Shown here in pieces: positions 9,646 to 18,166 of a DNA stretch of 64,000 nt. The translations under genes and the position numbers were made by a program. This DNA is from Ochrobactrum sp. CM-21-5 (GTDB lineage Bacteria > Pseudomonadota > Alphaproteobacteria > Rhizobiales > Rhizobiaceae), in assembly GCF_014253075.1 (NCBI RefSeq), contig NZ_JACLZJ010000001.1:1116001-1180000 (forward strand), in the 5' to 3' direction. The notes beneath the pieces are model-generated. The model searched no databases and was not told the origin of the DNA. It was given only the letters and a program-made list of their open reading frames with translations. Position 1 is the stretch's first letter; each line of letters starts with the position of its first letter.

Positions 9646-10141
9646 AGGTGGAGTCTACATCCCGGTTTCGTTGACAGAGCCTGTTTCCGGCGAGGAAACA
9701 ACGCTCCTATAATGACCTAATCTAATGCCGCTTGGCTAAGATTGCCCCAATAAACGCAGTTAACAGGTTACTAAATGCGGAAGGCTGAAGCTAGGGCATG
9801 TCGCATTCGATCATACTCATTGTGCTCGCCTGGATTCTTGGCTGGTCGCATTATCGCTGTCGCTAAATGAACCTATTCAGCTGTGAAATGCTCTAGGCTA
9901 CGAACCCAGCGCTAACCCTGTTAAAAGTATTACCCCACCTGAAGCAACCTGTTTTTACATGAGAGTAAGGGGCTTTGGGTTGCATTCCAATGGATTTCAC
10001 TCAAGGTAACGAAAAAGAGAAGTGCGCAGGGTAACCTCTTGGGCAACCCCTTGCCGTTTCGCCATATTCGTCTCACATCAGTGAGGAAAAGTCGTGACAC
10101 GATCGTGTCATTCCTCAATCGGCAATCAGTCTGGAGTTATC
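9646..10141. other. Divergent intergenic region lptF / pepA
   Basis: About 500 bases containing the promoters of the lpt operon (leftward) and pepA (rightward). It carries a strong palindrome near pepA (listed separately) and, around 9793-9900, a stretch bounded by AGGGCATG and GAAATGCTCTAGG that resembles the edges of the intergenic repeat found elsewhere in the window. A 22-codon hydrophobic frame starting at 9798 falls inside that stretch and is not called as a gene. No confident -35/-10 pair was found. Confidence 0.5.
10083..10116. promoter_or_regulatory. Nested inverted repeat in the pepA leader
   Basis: A perfect 16-base palindrome, TGACACGATCGTGTCA (10095-10110), is flanked by a second complementary pair, GAGGAA on the left and TTCCTC on the right. 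The centre lies about 40 bases before the pepA ATG. It could be an operator for a dimeric regulator or, in RNA, a hairpin in the 5' untranslated region. The regulator is not known from the sequence. Confidence 0.55.
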
Positions 10142-11635
10142 ATGTCTAAACGTCCCTCGATCTCTTTCAGCGAATTCGCAGCACCGCAAAAGGGTGTGGC
10201 CATCGTTCTGGTCGCCAAAGGCGGAGGATTTGCGGAAGAGGCGGCTAACGCGGTTGGTGGTGCCGAGAAGATAACCCGGATTGCCGAAATTGCGGATTTT
10301 TCCGGTGCCCTGGGAAAAACAGCGGAAGCGATTGATTCGGGAGATGGCCGCCTCGACAAGATCGTTCTTGTCGGTGTTGGCGATCCGGCCAAGCTTGGTA
10401 ATGACGACTGGATCAGGATCGGCGGCGCGGCTTTTTCGCGAATCGGCAAGGCTGAACGGGTGACGGTCGCGTTGGCACTGCCGGACACGACAATTGCAGG
10501 TGACGAAGCTGCGGATGTGGCATTGGGTATGATTCTGCGGTCCTACACATTTGACCGCTATAAAACCCGCAAGAACGAAGAAAACGGCGAGCCGAAGCAC
10601 GCAGCCAAGGTTGATATCTGTGTTGCGGATGCAGCCACAGCGAAAAAGGCCTTTGGCGTGGCGGACGCGATTGCCGATGGGGTCATCCAAGCCCGTGATC
10701 TGGTCAACGAGCCTGCGAACATCCTCGGCCCGGTTGAATTTGCTGAAGAGGCCGAAAAGCTTGAGAAGCTTGGGGTGAAAGTCGAAGTGCTGGGCGAGAA
10801 GGAAATGAAAAAGCTCGGCATGGGCGCACTTCTGGGTGTTTCGCAAGGGTCCGTGCGCCCGCCGCGTCTCGTCGTCATGGAATGGCATGGCGCAAAGGGT
10901 AAGGAAAAACCGGTCGCATTCGTTGGCAAGGGCGTGGTGTTCGATACGGGGGGGATTTCCATCAAGCCTGCCTCGGGCATGGAAGAAATGAAGGGCGACA
11001 TGGGCGGCGCTGCCGCGGTGACCGGCCTGATGCGCGCGCTCGCCGGACGCAAGGCAAAGGTCAATGCGATCGGCATTATCGGCCTGGTCGAAAACATGCC
11101 GGACGGCAACGCGCAGCGTCCGGGTGATATTGTGACTTCGATGTCGGGCCAGACCATTGAGGTTATCAATACCGATGCCGAAGGTCGTTTGGTGCTTGCC
11201 GATGCGCTTCATTACACGAATGACCGTTTCAAGCCGCGTTTCATCATCAATCTAGCGACGCTCACTGGCGCTGTGATGGTTGCCCTCGGTCAGTATCATG
11301 CAGGCCTGTTCTCCAACGATGACGAACTGGCGGACCAGCTTTATGATGCCGGTCAGTCCACAGGTGAGAAACTCTGGCGCCTGCCGCTGGGGAAGGAATA
11401 CGACAAGATGATCGATTCCAAATTCGCTGACATGAAGAACAGTTCCGGTCGTTATGCCGGCTCCATCACGGCAGCCCAGTTCCTGCAGCGCTTTGTCGGC
11501 GAGACGCCGTGGGCACATCTCGATGTGGCCGGAACGGCGATGGGATCGCCTGCCAGCGAATACAGCCAGGCATGGGCTTCGGGCTATGGCGTGCGTCTTC
11601 TCGACCGCCTTGTGCGCGACCATTTCGAAAGCTAG
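10142..11635 (+). CDS. pepA: Leucyl aminopeptidase (M17 family)
   Basis: Cytoplasmic hexameric zinc/manganese aminopeptidase releasing N-terminal residues from peptides; 497 residues. Signature parts are [15 protein letters not shown] (metal and active-site lysine), [10 protein letters not shown] and the M17 hallmark NTDAEGRL. Four metal-binding acidic residues and the catalytic lysine and arginine are visible. The ATG at 10142 gives the usual alphaproteobacterial start SFSEFA; an in-frame ATG 48 bases upstream lies in the palindromic leader and is less likely. holC follows, as in E. coli. E. coli PepA also binds DNA; nothing here shows whether this one does. Confidence 0.96.
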   Translation: MSKRPSISFSEFAAPQKGVAIVLVAKGGGFAEEAANAVGGAEKITRIAEIADFSGALGKTAEAIDSGDGRLDKIVLVGVGDPAKLGNDDWIRIGGAAFSRIGKAERVTVALALPDTTIAGDEAADVALGMILRSYTFDRYKTRKNEENGEPKHAAKVDICVADAATAKKAFGVADAIADGVIQARDLVNEPANILGPVEFAEEAEKLEKLGVKVEVLGEKEMKKLGMGALLGVSQGSVRPPRLVVMEWHGAKGKEKPVAFVGKGVVFDTGGISIKPASGMEEMKGDMGGAAAVTGLMRALAGRKAKVNAIGIIGLVENMPDGNAQRPGDIVTSMSGQTIEVINTDAEGRLVLADALHYTNDRFKPRFIINLATLTGAVMVALGQYHAGLFSNDDELADQLYDAGQSTGEKLWRLPLGKEYDKMIDSKFADMKNSSGRYAGSITAAQFLQRFVGETPWAHLDVAGTAMGSPASEYSQAWASGYGVRLLDRLVRDHFES

Positions 11636-11640
11636 AAGAA

Positions 11641-11678
11641 TGCAAAACCGGTTCCCGCTTTTGCTGGAAATGCTCTAA
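11641..11678 (-). repeat. Intergenic repeat, short copy (minus orientation)
   Basis: Read on the minus strand it begins TTAGAGCATTTCCAGCAAAA and continues with a GGTTTTGC element, matching the copies at 16.2, 31.4 and 34.7 kb. It lies just after the pepA stop. Only the first 38 bases or so of the unit are recognisable. Confidence 0.6.
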
Positions 11679-11770
11679 AATCCTATCCGAAACAACGAGA
11701 TGGGGTGGAGATATGAATCAAAATCTTCGCCCCATCCCTCAATGCAAAGCAAGGCCGGTCCGGATAAGAT

Positions 11771-12220
11771 ATGGCAGAAATCCTCTTTTATCATTTGACG
11801 GAATCAACACTCGACGAAGCGCTGCCGGGGCTCGTCGAGCGCTCGTTGGGGCGTGGCTGGCGTGTGAGCATCCAGACGGTCAGTGATGAGAGGCGCGATG
11901 CGTTGGACAGCCTTCTCTGGACATTTTCCGATACGTCTTTTGTCGCGCACGGCACCGACAAGGAACCCAATCCCGAACACCAGCCGGTTTTGCTGACCAC
12001 GACTGATGCAAACCCGAATGGTGCGACCGTTCGCTTTCTGGTCGAAGGGGCAGGGCTTGAACGGGCAGGGGATTATGAACGTCTTGTCGTCATGTTCGAC
12101 GGTCACGATCAGGAGCAGCTTGATATTGCGCGCGGGCAATGGAAGGCCTTCAAGGCGGAGAATCATGATTTGACCTACTGGCAGCAAACCTCCGATCGAC
12201 GCTGGGAGCGGAAAGCCTGA
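11771..12220 (+). CDS. holC: DNA polymerase III chi subunit
   Basis: Clamp-loader accessory subunit linking the polymerase III holoenzyme to single-strand-binding protein. The 149-residue length and family features (YHLTESTLDEALPGLVERSL at the N-terminus; WTFSDTSFVAHG; PVLLTT near the middle) fit HolC. Position directly after pepA is the conserved bacterial context. It overlaps the next gene by one base (TGATG), indicating co-transcription. Confidence 0.92.
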   Translation: MAEILFYHLTESTLDEALPGLVERSLGRGWRVSIQTVSDERRDALDSLLWTFSDTSFVAHGTDKEPNPEHQPVLLTTTDANPNGATVRFLVEGAGLERAGDYERLVVMFDGHDQEQLDIARGQWKAFKAENHDLTYWQQTSDRRWERKA

Positions 12221-12780
12221 TGCGTGCCATCCTGTTTCTGATGATTGTCGCAGGCATCGCTCTCGGGCTCGGTTATCCCTGGTATATGCGCCATTTTACC
12301 GGCAGTGAGATCGGGCGCTGGCCGATGCTCGAAAGTCGTGCGAGCGGCTTCAGGATTCGGGAAGTGCGCTTGGCCGCAAATGATGCACCTGTGCGTGTCT
12401 TCATCAATGCAACGCCGCTGCCGGGCTATGTGCCTGTCGAGCGCCGTTCCGCTGTCACGCTTGCTGTCAGCCGTGACGGACAGCCGGTCCTCTCGCAAGG
12501 TCTCGATTTTGTTTCAACGAGCGGGTCCATCAACACGGATCGCCCGCAGGACGGCAGTATTCTGCGTCAAAGTGCCGGTGATATCGATCCGGTCATTCCG
12601 GGGCTTTATGCGTTCCGCCTTGTGCAGGGAAATACTGACGGCCTGCAACTATCCAAGGCTGATCTCGTGTTGCGCCGGGGCGCGGAAACTCCGAACGAGG
12701 TCTATACGACTATCGGCCTGATCCTGGGCGTGCTCGGTGTTTACGGTTTGATGCGCACCCGCCTGCCGCGGAAAGTTTGA
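12220..12780 (+). CDS. Conserved membrane-anchored protein of unknown function
   Basis: Not recognised. The 186-residue product has a hydrophobic N-terminal helix (LFLMIVAGIALGLGYPWYM), a region of about 130 residues rich in beta-strand pattern (VRLAANDAPVRVFINATPLPG; SRDGQPVLSQGLDFVSTSG) and a second helix before a basic tail (TTIGLILGVLGVYGLMRTRLPRK). The soluble part is probably periplasmic, with both ends in the cytoplasm. Its start overlaps the holC stop, so it is co-expressed with holC and with the small membrane gene that follows 3 bases later, but no link to replication is evident. Confidence 0.75.
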   Translation: MRAILFLMIVAGIALGLGYPWYMRHFTGSEIGRWPMLESRASGFRIREVRLAANDAPVRVFINATPLPGYVPVERRSAVTLAVSRDGQPVLSQGLDFVSTSGSINTDRPQDGSILRQSAGDIDPVIPGLYAFRLVQGNTDGLQLSKADLVLRRGAETPNEVYTTIGLILGVLGVYGLMRTRLPRKV

Positions 12781-12783
12781 GCA

Positions 12784-13062
12784 ATGGCGATGATCCGCAG
12801 CATTCTCGACCGCCTTTTGCTGCTTCTGCTATCAGCGGTCATTGCCATGGTTGCTTTGGTTCCGTTGGAAAACATGGGTGTGTTCGGTTCGCGTTTCGAG
12901 GGACAGAGCGGCTATGCCGCCCTTTACTTCGGATTTCCCATCCTCACCGTGGTTTTCGCGGTACTGGCAGTCAGCCTCGCGCCGCGTCCTTTGCCCGCGC
13001 CGATGCGTTTCATCGGCTGGGCAGTGCTGGCGTTGGTTATAATCGTGCTGTTTTTATTTTAG
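12784..13062 (+). CDS. Small membrane protein, unknown function
   Basis: A 92-residue protein with about three hydrophobic segments (LLLLLLSAVIAMVALVPL, ALYFGFPILTVVFAVLAVSL, FIGWAVLALVIIVLFLF) joined by short loops. It starts 3 bases after the preceding gene and ends 10 bases before the convergent ABC-F gene. No family was recognised. It is likely the last gene of the pepA-holC transcription unit. Confidence 0.65.
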   Translation: MAMIRSILDRLLLLLLSAVIAMVALVPLENMGVFGSRFEGQSGYAALYFGFPILTVVFAVLAVSLAPRPLPAPMRFIGWAVLALVIIVLFLF

Positions 13063-13072
13063 GCGAGGCGGT

Positions 13073-14956
13073 TCAGTCCGCCATCGCCTCTTCATATTCT
13101 GCCGAAAGTTCCAGCCAGTCATCTTCAGCCCTGGCGAGTGCTGCTTTGGCGTCACTCATCTCCTTGTTGATCCGGATCGCCTTTTGCGGTTCCTTCTCAT
13201 AGAGCACCGGATCCTCAAGCTGTGCACTGAAGCCCTGAATCTGTTTCTGCAGTTTTTGGATCAAGCTATCTATTTCCTTGATCTTTTTCTGCAGTGGGGC
13301 AGCGGCCTCCCGCTTCAGGGCAGCAAGCCTGCGCTGCTCTGCCTTGTTGACCTTGGCGCTATCGTCGCGTTCCGCCGCAGCTTCTCCCCTGGCGTCCGCG
13401 AGCACGATCTGGCGATATTCGTCGAGATCGCCGTCGAATGATTTCACATTGCCTTCGCGGACCAGCCAGAGACGCTCCATCGTGGCCTCAATGAGATGGC
13501 GATCGTGCGCGATCAGGATGACCGCGCCGTTGAAGGCGTTGAGCGCATGCACCAGTTCTTCGCGACTGTCGATATCGAGGTGGTTGGTCGGCTCGTCGAG
13601 AATCAGCAGGTTCGGCCCGTGGAAAGTCGCAAGCCCCATGAGAAGACGTGCTTTCTCGCCACCTGACAGATCCCTGGCCGGCGTCAGCATCTTTTCCGTG
13701 GAAAGCCCCATCTGGGCAACACGTGCGCGCACCTTTGCTTCCGCTTCCGTCGGCATCAGCTTGCGTACATGCTCGATGGCATTGTCTTCCGGCACGAGAT
13801 CGTCCATCTGATGCTGGGCGAAGAATGCCACCTTGAGATTGGGCGAAACTGTAAGCGTACCCTTTTCGGGCATGAGCCGTCCGGCGATCAACTTGGCGAG
13901 CGTAGATTTGCCATTCCCGTTCGAGCCGAGCAGTGCGATGCGGTCGTCATTGTCTATGCGCAGGGTGACATTCTGCAGGACCGGCTTTCCGGGCACATAG
14001 CCGACATCAGCGCCGTCGAGGGCGATGATCGGCGAGGCGGTCTTCTTTTCCGCATCAGGAAAGCGAAAAGGCTGCACATTGCTCTCGACATAAAGATCGA
14101 TGGGTTTCAGCTTTTGCAGCGCCTTGAGGCGAGACTGCGCCTGACGGGCCTTGGTGGCCTTGGCGCGGAACCGCTCCACGAAGGATTCCATATGCTTGCG
14201 ATGGGCTTCCTGCTTGGCATGCGCCTTCTGCTGGAGTTCCAGCATTTCGTGCCGTTGCCGCTCAAACTGGTCGTAATTGCCGCGCCAGAAGGTGATTTTC
14301 TTTTGGTCGAGATGCATAATCGATGAAGTGGCGGAGTTCAGCAAATCGCGATCATGGCTGATGATGATGACCGTATGCGGATAACGCTTCACATAATCGA
14401 CCAGCCACAGCACGCCTTCAAGGTCGAGATAGTTGGTCGGTTCGTCGAGCAGCAGCAGGTCAGGTTCGGCGAAGAGGACCGCGGCCAATGCGACGCGCAT
14501 GCGCCATCCGCCGGAGAAATCCGATGCCGGTTGCCGTTGCGCTGTGGTGCTGAAGCCGAGACCGGACAGGATTGCGCCTGCGCGGGCTTCAGCCGAATGG
14601 GCGTCAATATCGGCGAGTCGTGTATGGATTTCCGCGATACGATGCGGGTCCGTGGCTGTTGTGGCTTCTTCGAGAAGGGCGGTGCGTTCCTTGTCCGCCT
14701 TCATGACGATTTCGATCAGCGCCTCTTCCGTGCCAGGCGCTTCCTGCGCCACCTGACCGATACGCGTGTTCCTGGGCAGCGAAATGCTTCCGGTTTCCGG
14801 AGCAAGGTCTCCTGTAATTACACGAAACAGCGTGGATTTTCCGGTGCCGTTGCGCCCGACAAAACCTGTCTTCGACCCTGCTGGCAGCGTTACGCTGGCG
14901 TGGTCGATCAAAAGGCGTCCGGCGATGCGTACTGAGATGTCATCTAGAATAAGCAT
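13073..14956 (-). CDS. ABC-F family ATP-binding protein (YheS/Uup-like)
   Basis: Soluble protein of 627 residues with two ABC ATPase domains and no membrane segments. Domain 1 shows Walker A GRNGTGKST, signature FSGGWRMRVALA and Walker B LLLLDEPTNYLD; domain 2 shows GSNGNGKST, LSGGEKARLLMG and LLILDEPTNHLD. The charged linker between them (QQKAHAKQEAHRKHMESF) and the coiled-coil C-terminus (about the last 80 residues) are ABC-F traits. ABC-F proteins act on the ribosome, affecting translation or resistance; the linker and ending look most like YheS. The start MLILDDIS was chosen because it is the conserved N-terminus; upstream in-frame codons look random. Confidence 0.9.
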   Translation of the reverse strand: MLILDDISVRIAGRLLIDHASVTLPAGSKTGFVGRNGTGKSTLFRVITGDLAPETGSISLPRNTRIGQVAQEAPGTEEALIEIVMKADKERTALLEEATTATDPHRIAEIHTRLADIDAHSAEARAGAILSGLGFSTTAQRQPASDFSGGWRMRVALAAVLFAEPDLLLLDEPTNYLDLEGVLWLVDYVKRYPHTVIIISHDRDLLNSATSSIMHLDQKKITFWRGNYDQFERQRHEMLELQQKAHAKQEAHRKHMESFVERFRAKATKARQAQSRLKALQKLKPIDLYVESNVQPFRFPDAEKKTASPIIALDGADVGYVPGKPVLQNVTLRIDNDDRIALLGSNGNGKSTLAKLIAGRLMPEKGTLTVSPNLKVAFFAQHQMDDLVPEDNAIEHVRKLMPTEAEAKVRARVAQMGLSTEKMLTPARDLSGGEKARLLMGLATFHGPNLLILDEPTNHLDIDSREELVHALNAFNGAVILIAHDRHLIEATMERLWLVREGNVKSFDGDLDEYRQIVLADARGEAAAERDDSAKVNKAEQRRLAALKREAAAPLQKKIKEIDSLIQKLQKQIQGFSAQLEDPVLYEKEPQKAIRINKEMSDAKAALARAEDDWLELSAEYEEAMAD

Positions 14957-14998
14957 GATGAATGCGCTTTTGCACGGCTTCCGCCATTTCTGCAAGTA

Positions 14999-15511
14999 TC
15001 ATGCGAAGCGGCGACCGTTTTCAGATTGCTGAAAAAGAGCAAGATCAAGGGACGGGGCATCAGAACCGATCCGCGTCAGGGCGGCATGAACCTGACCGCG
15101 ATGATGTGTCTGGTGGTTGAAGAAATGCGCTAGTGACGGTGTAAGACGCTGGCTGATCGTGCGCATGTCGCTGAGCGAGGTGAATGTGTAACGTCCGGCG
15201 AGCTTATGCGCATCCAGCCCGTCGGCAAAGCGGCAAATGCGGGCGTCTTCTACCCGCCGCATGTCGCGCAGCATGATGAAATTGTCGGAAATTACTGCAT
15301 CAAGCGTTTTGGGATGGTCGCCCTCGTTCGTGAAGCGCTTCATCCAGATCCGATCGACAACAAGCAAATGATTGAACGTCCGATGAATAGAGCCGAAAAA
15401 CAGGCCGAGATCCAGCCTGTACTCCTCGTCGCTCAGCTGTGCCGCCGCCTCATAGAGCAGTTCATTTGCCCATTGATTGTAATAGGCAAACATCTGAAAG
15501 TGCTGTTCCAT
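14999..15511 (-). CDS. DinB-family putative metal-dependent protein
   Basis: A 170-residue four-helix-bundle protein of the DinB/YfiT type. The expected metal triad is present: His48 (FNHLL) and the pair His133/His137 in FFNHQTHHRGQVHAAL. The family includes thiol-dependent S-transferases and many uncharacterised proteins; the name DinB comes from a Bacillus damage-inducible gene and does not mean DNA polymerase IV. It lies 42 bases upstream of the ABC-F gene on the same strand. Confidence 0.88.
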   Translation of the reverse strand: MEQHFQMFAYYNQWANELLYEAAAQLSDEEYRLDLGLFFGSIHRTFNHLLVVDRIWMKRFTNEGDHPKTLDAVISDNFIMLRDMRRVEDARICRFADGLDAHKLAGRYTFTSLSDMRTISQRLTPSLAHFFNHQTHHRGQVHAALTRIGSDAPSLDLALFQQSENGRRFA

Positions 15512-15574
15512 GAAATCCCCCGCGGATGAATCGTCCTAATATCATCTATGCGGTCAATTTTCTGTTGCCTCAAG

Positions 15575-15690
15575 CTGCTAGAGCGTCATGCAGCTAAATG
15601 AATTCATTTAGCGACCCGATCATGTGACCGGTCAAAAACCTAGAGCGGCTGCAATGAATGTGATTAAATGCGCCACGCTCTGGAAGCGGA
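15575..15690. repeat. Degenerate palindromic intergenic element
   Basis: The gap between the divergent DinB gene and ndk holds small nested palindromes: AGCTAAATGAATTCATTTAG (10-base arms, one mismatch at the ends) and ATGTGACCGGTCA, bounded by TAGAGCG on the left and GCTCT on the right. This looks like a decayed relative of the TAGAGCATTTCC repeat family, but the core is not conserved, so the link is tentative. Confidence 0.35.
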
Positions 15691-15787
15691 TGCGAGGACT
15701 TGCGAACAGTCGGCCTCTTGGCAATTCGACCTATCGACGGTATAGAGCCTCACTTTTCTAAAATTTCCCATCAAACAAGGTGTCATA

Positions 15788-16210
15788 ATGGCAATCGAAC
15801 GTACCTTCTCCATGATCAAGCCCGATGCGACCCGCCGCAACCTCACCGGCGCGATCACTGCCAAGCTCGAAGAAGCTGGCTTGCGTGTTGTCGCTTCGAA
15901 GCGCGTCTGGATGAGCCTTCGCGAAGCTGAAGGCTTCTACGCTGTTCATAAGGACCGTCCGTTCTTCGGCGAGCTGACTGAATTCATGTCTTCCGGCCCG
16001 ACCATCGTTCAGGTTCTCGAAGGCGAAAACGCCATTGCCAAGAACCGTGAAGTCATGGGTGCTACCAACCCGGCCAATGCAGACGAAGGCACCATCCGCA
16101 AGGAATTCGCCCTGTCGATCGGCGAAAACTCGGTTCACGGTTCGGACGCTCCGGAGACTGCTGCTGAAGAAATCGCTTACTGGTTCTCCGGCACCGAAAT
16201 CGTCGGCTAG
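15788..16210 (+). CDS. ndk: Nucleoside diphosphate kinase
   Basis: Balances NTP and dNTP pools by transferring the gamma-phosphate through a phosphohistidine. The 140-residue protein is full length, with [10 protein letters not shown] at the N-terminus and the catalytic His117 in [12 protein letters not shown]. The gene has its own promoter region of about 270 bases and is followed by a strong hairpin, so it is likely monocistronic. Its TAG stop is formed at the edge of an intergenic repeat. Confidence 0.98.
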   Translation: MAIERTFSMIKPDATRRNLTGAITAKLEEAGLRVVASKRVWMSLREAEGFYAVHKDRPFFGELTEFMSSGPTIVQVLEGENAIAKNREVMGATNPANADEGTIRKEFALSIGENSVHGSDAPETAAEEIAYWFSGTEIVG

Positions 16211-16306
16211 AGCATTTCCAGCAAAAGTGCGTAGCGTCTACGCAGGGAAATCAGTTCATTGGACTGATTTCTGTTTCTGCTTCGATGCGCAGGATAATGC
16301 GACGAA
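16208..16306 (+). repeat. Intergenic repeat, long copy
   Basis: Begins TAGAGCATTTCCAGCAAAAG and runs about 100 bases to AGGATAATGCGACGAAACC. The same two ends occur in the copy at 34.65-34.71 kb, in opposite orientation. The first TAG is the ndk stop codon. Confidence 0.65.
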
Positions 16307-16310
16307 ACCA

Positions 16311-16340
16311 AAAAAGCCGGGCGTGAGCCCGGCTTTTTTT
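16311..16340. terminator. Rho-independent terminator, ndk and META gene (bidirectional)
   Basis: A 12-base stem AAAAAGCCGGGC with loop GTGA and the complementary arm, followed by a T run on the plus strand and by A/T on the other side. It sits between the convergent ndk and META-domain genes and can serve both. Confidence 0.9.
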
Positions 16341-16350
16341 GTACTGGCGG

Positions 16351-17235
16351 TTACAGGCTTTGCGCCAACTTTGCTATTTCCTTGCCGTCTTCATCCAGAA
16401 GGACGAGTTTGCCTGTGTCGATTTTGTATGATCGGGCTTGCCCCAGCGTAGCAAGAAACTTGCGTTCCTGATTCATGAGTGCTGGCGGACATTGCATGTA
16501 GGTGGAACCGATTTCCGCAAAAGAAATGGACGTACCGGCAATGCTGGCCTTGCTGAAATAGCGATTGCACCCGCCAGAACCGCTGACTGCGCCGTCAGGA
16601 GCGATGGTAAGCGTGGTTTGCGCATTGTCGATCACACCGCCGCCCTGAATATCTTCAGCCAGCCAGTCCTTGCCTTCTATACCGATGGCTTCCCCGTCGT
16701 TGCCGCTCTTGCGCACCATGACGACCCTGATTTCGAGGGGCGCGCTGGGGTTCTCCGGGTCGATGGAATAGTGTTCGTCGTTGACGAACCACAATGTATC
16801 GCCGGCGGAAATTCTGGCCTGCAATGCATAGGTGTGACCTGGCTTGATTTCGGTGGTGTCAAAGCTGATAGCGAACGGGATGGGTGCGCCCTGCACGGAT
16901 TCAATGCGTGTTTCGCCAATTGTCCGGGAAGGCGCGTCCGCAAGCGAGACATCGGCCAGTTGGACCGTCAGGCTCGCCTCCGGCGGCAGAGCGATCCGCT
17001 CGCGATATATGACTCTCCCGCTGATGGTTTTCTCAGCCGCGATGCTTGTTGTGGGCATGGAGGTGGTCAGGAACAAGGCTGCGCCACCGAGCGCGCCAAC
17101 ACCGACCACAACTGCAGCCACTATAGAGAGAGATTTTGTCAGTCCCTTTTGTATTGTCAAAATCCGATTTTCCGTTTCCCGCTTACAGCATCTACTTTTC
17201 TTCAGGCGCTTTTGCGGTTTCAAGTCTGCCTGCAA
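16351..17235 (-). CDS. YbaY/META-domain envelope protein
   Basis: An N-terminal hydrophobic segment (SLSIVAAVVVGVGALGGAALF, about residues 36-56) exports or anchors the protein. Next comes a YbaY-type domain (SGRVIYRERIALPPEASLTV and SFDTTEIKPGHTYALQARI, about 70-165), then a META/HslJ domain (WLAEDIQGGGVIDN, GSGGCNRYFSKASI, STYMQCPPALMNQERKFL) at 190-290. The two META cysteines are present. Such proteins are linked to envelope stress and, for HslJ, novobiocin resistance in E. coli; the role here is unknown. The ATG used gives a basic 25-residue prefix; a TTG at 17160 that starts closer to the hydrophobic segment is a fair alternative. Confidence 0.8.
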   Translation of the reverse strand: MQADLKPQKRLKKSRCCKRETENRILTIQKGLTKSLSIVAAVVVGVGALGGAALFLTTSMPTTSIAAEKTISGRVIYRERIALPPEASLTVQLADVSLADAPSRTIGETRIESVQGAPIPFAISFDTTEIKPGHTYALQARISAGDTLWFVNDEHYSIDPENPSAPLEIRVVMVRKSGNDGEAIGIEGKDWLAEDIQGGGVIDNAQTTLTIAPDGAVSGSGGCNRYFSKASIAGTSISFAEIGSTYMQCPPALMNQERKFLATLGQARSYKIDTGKLVLLDEDGKEIAKLAQSL

Positions 17236-17413
17236 ATCAACGCCTCACCGGCGCCAGATTCACAACACTGACAATACCGGAAGCTTCATGTGAAAATTAT
17301 GGCAATTCAAGATAGCACGCTGCAAATTACCCGATATTTTAGCGGGTTAAGTGGTTAATTTCAGATTAATGAATTAAAATTGACGTTTTCAGGATATGGC
17401 GCAATTCAACGCG

Positions 17414-17902
17414 CTAATCGTCTCCAGCCTGTTCCCAGCGCTGGCGACTTTTCTGGTCCTCCAATTTGGACGAAACCCAGTCTCCAGCAACATTGCCATT
17501 GAGGTGCTCGCGCTTCCAGAAAGGCGCATCGGTTTTCATATAATCCATCAAAAAGGATGCGGCTTCGAAAGCGGCATGGCGGTGCGAGGACGCCGCCGCC
17601 ACCAGCACGATATTCTCGCCCGGTTTGATCAAGCCGTAACGATGGATGATTGAAAGTCCGAGAAGTGGCCAGCGTGCGATGGCCTGTTCGGCAATGCGTT
17701 TGATTTCCGCTTCCGCCATGCCGGGATAGTGTTCAAGCTCCAGCGCGGCAAGTCTGCCGCTTTCATCGCGGCAGCGGCCAGTAAAAGTTACGACCGCACC
17801 GATATTCGTTTGATTTTCATCGAGCCTGCGGATTTCCGTGGCAATGTCGAAATCTTCGCTGCGAATGCTGATGAAGAGGGGGCACGTTTGCTGCCCGTCC
17901 AT
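17414..17902 (-). CDS. moaE: Molybdopterin synthase catalytic subunit
   Basis: Large subunit of the MoaD2-MoaE2 complex that inserts two sulfurs into cyclic pyranopterin monophosphate to give molybdopterin. The 162-residue length is normal. Family segments include GAVVTFTGRCRDE, LELEHYPGMAEAEI, HRYGLIKPGENIVLVAAASSHR and FLMDYMKTDAPFWKRE; the last contains the catalytic lysine pair (K of MDYMK and of FWKRE). It starts one base after the moaD stop. The molybdopterin oxidoreductase at 26.7 kb is a possible user of the cofactor. Confidence 0.95.
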   Translation of the reverse strand: MDGQQTCPLFISIRSEDFDIATEIRRLDENQTNIGAVVTFTGRCRDESGRLAALELEHYPGMAEAEIKRIAEQAIARWPLLGLSIIHRYGLIKPGENIVLVAAASSHRHAAFEAASFLMDYMKTDAPFWKREHLNGNVAGDWVSSKLEDQKSRQRWEQAGDD

Positions 17903-17903
17903 C

Positions 17904-18155
17904 TCAACCTCCAGTCATAGGGGGAAAAAACGCCACTTCGTCGCCATTCCTGATCGGCTCGTCATGTTCGGCGTGTTCCTGATTGATCGCGGCACGGATG
18001 ACGTTTTCATGCTCGAAGGCTGCTTCATATTCCTCGCCGAAGCGCTTCAGATGGCTGATGAGCTGGCCGACTGTTGTTGTCGCAGCGGGAAGCTCGATCA
18101 CATCTTCCCCTTTGCCGATTTTCTCGCGAACCCAGGCAAAATAGATGATTTTCAC
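17904..18155 (-). CDS. moaD: Molybdopterin synthase sulfur-carrier subunit
   Basis: Ubiquitin-fold sulfur carrier ending in the required Gly-Gly (FFPPMTGG), which is adenylated and thiocarboxylated before donating sulfur through MoaE. The start taken is a GTG giving KIIYFAWVREKIG, the usual MoaD N-terminus, for 83 residues; another GTG two codons upstream is equally possible. Either lies just past the pgsA stop (which ends at 18167), so the genes are tightly packed: pgsA, moaD, moaE. Confidence 0.92.
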   Translation of the reverse strand: MKIIYFAWVREKIGKGEDVIELPAATTTVGQLISHLKRFGEEYEAAFEHENVIRAAINQEHAEHDEPIRNGDEVAFFPPMTGG

Positions 18156-18166
18156 ACTCACAGGGG

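Noticed and set aside
9798-9866. 22-codon hydrophobic frame (MSHSIILIVLAWILGW...) in the lptF-pepA gap
   Set aside because: No proper ribosome-binding site, and it lies within a stretch bounded by repeat-like ends (GGGCATG ... GAAATGCTCTAGG).
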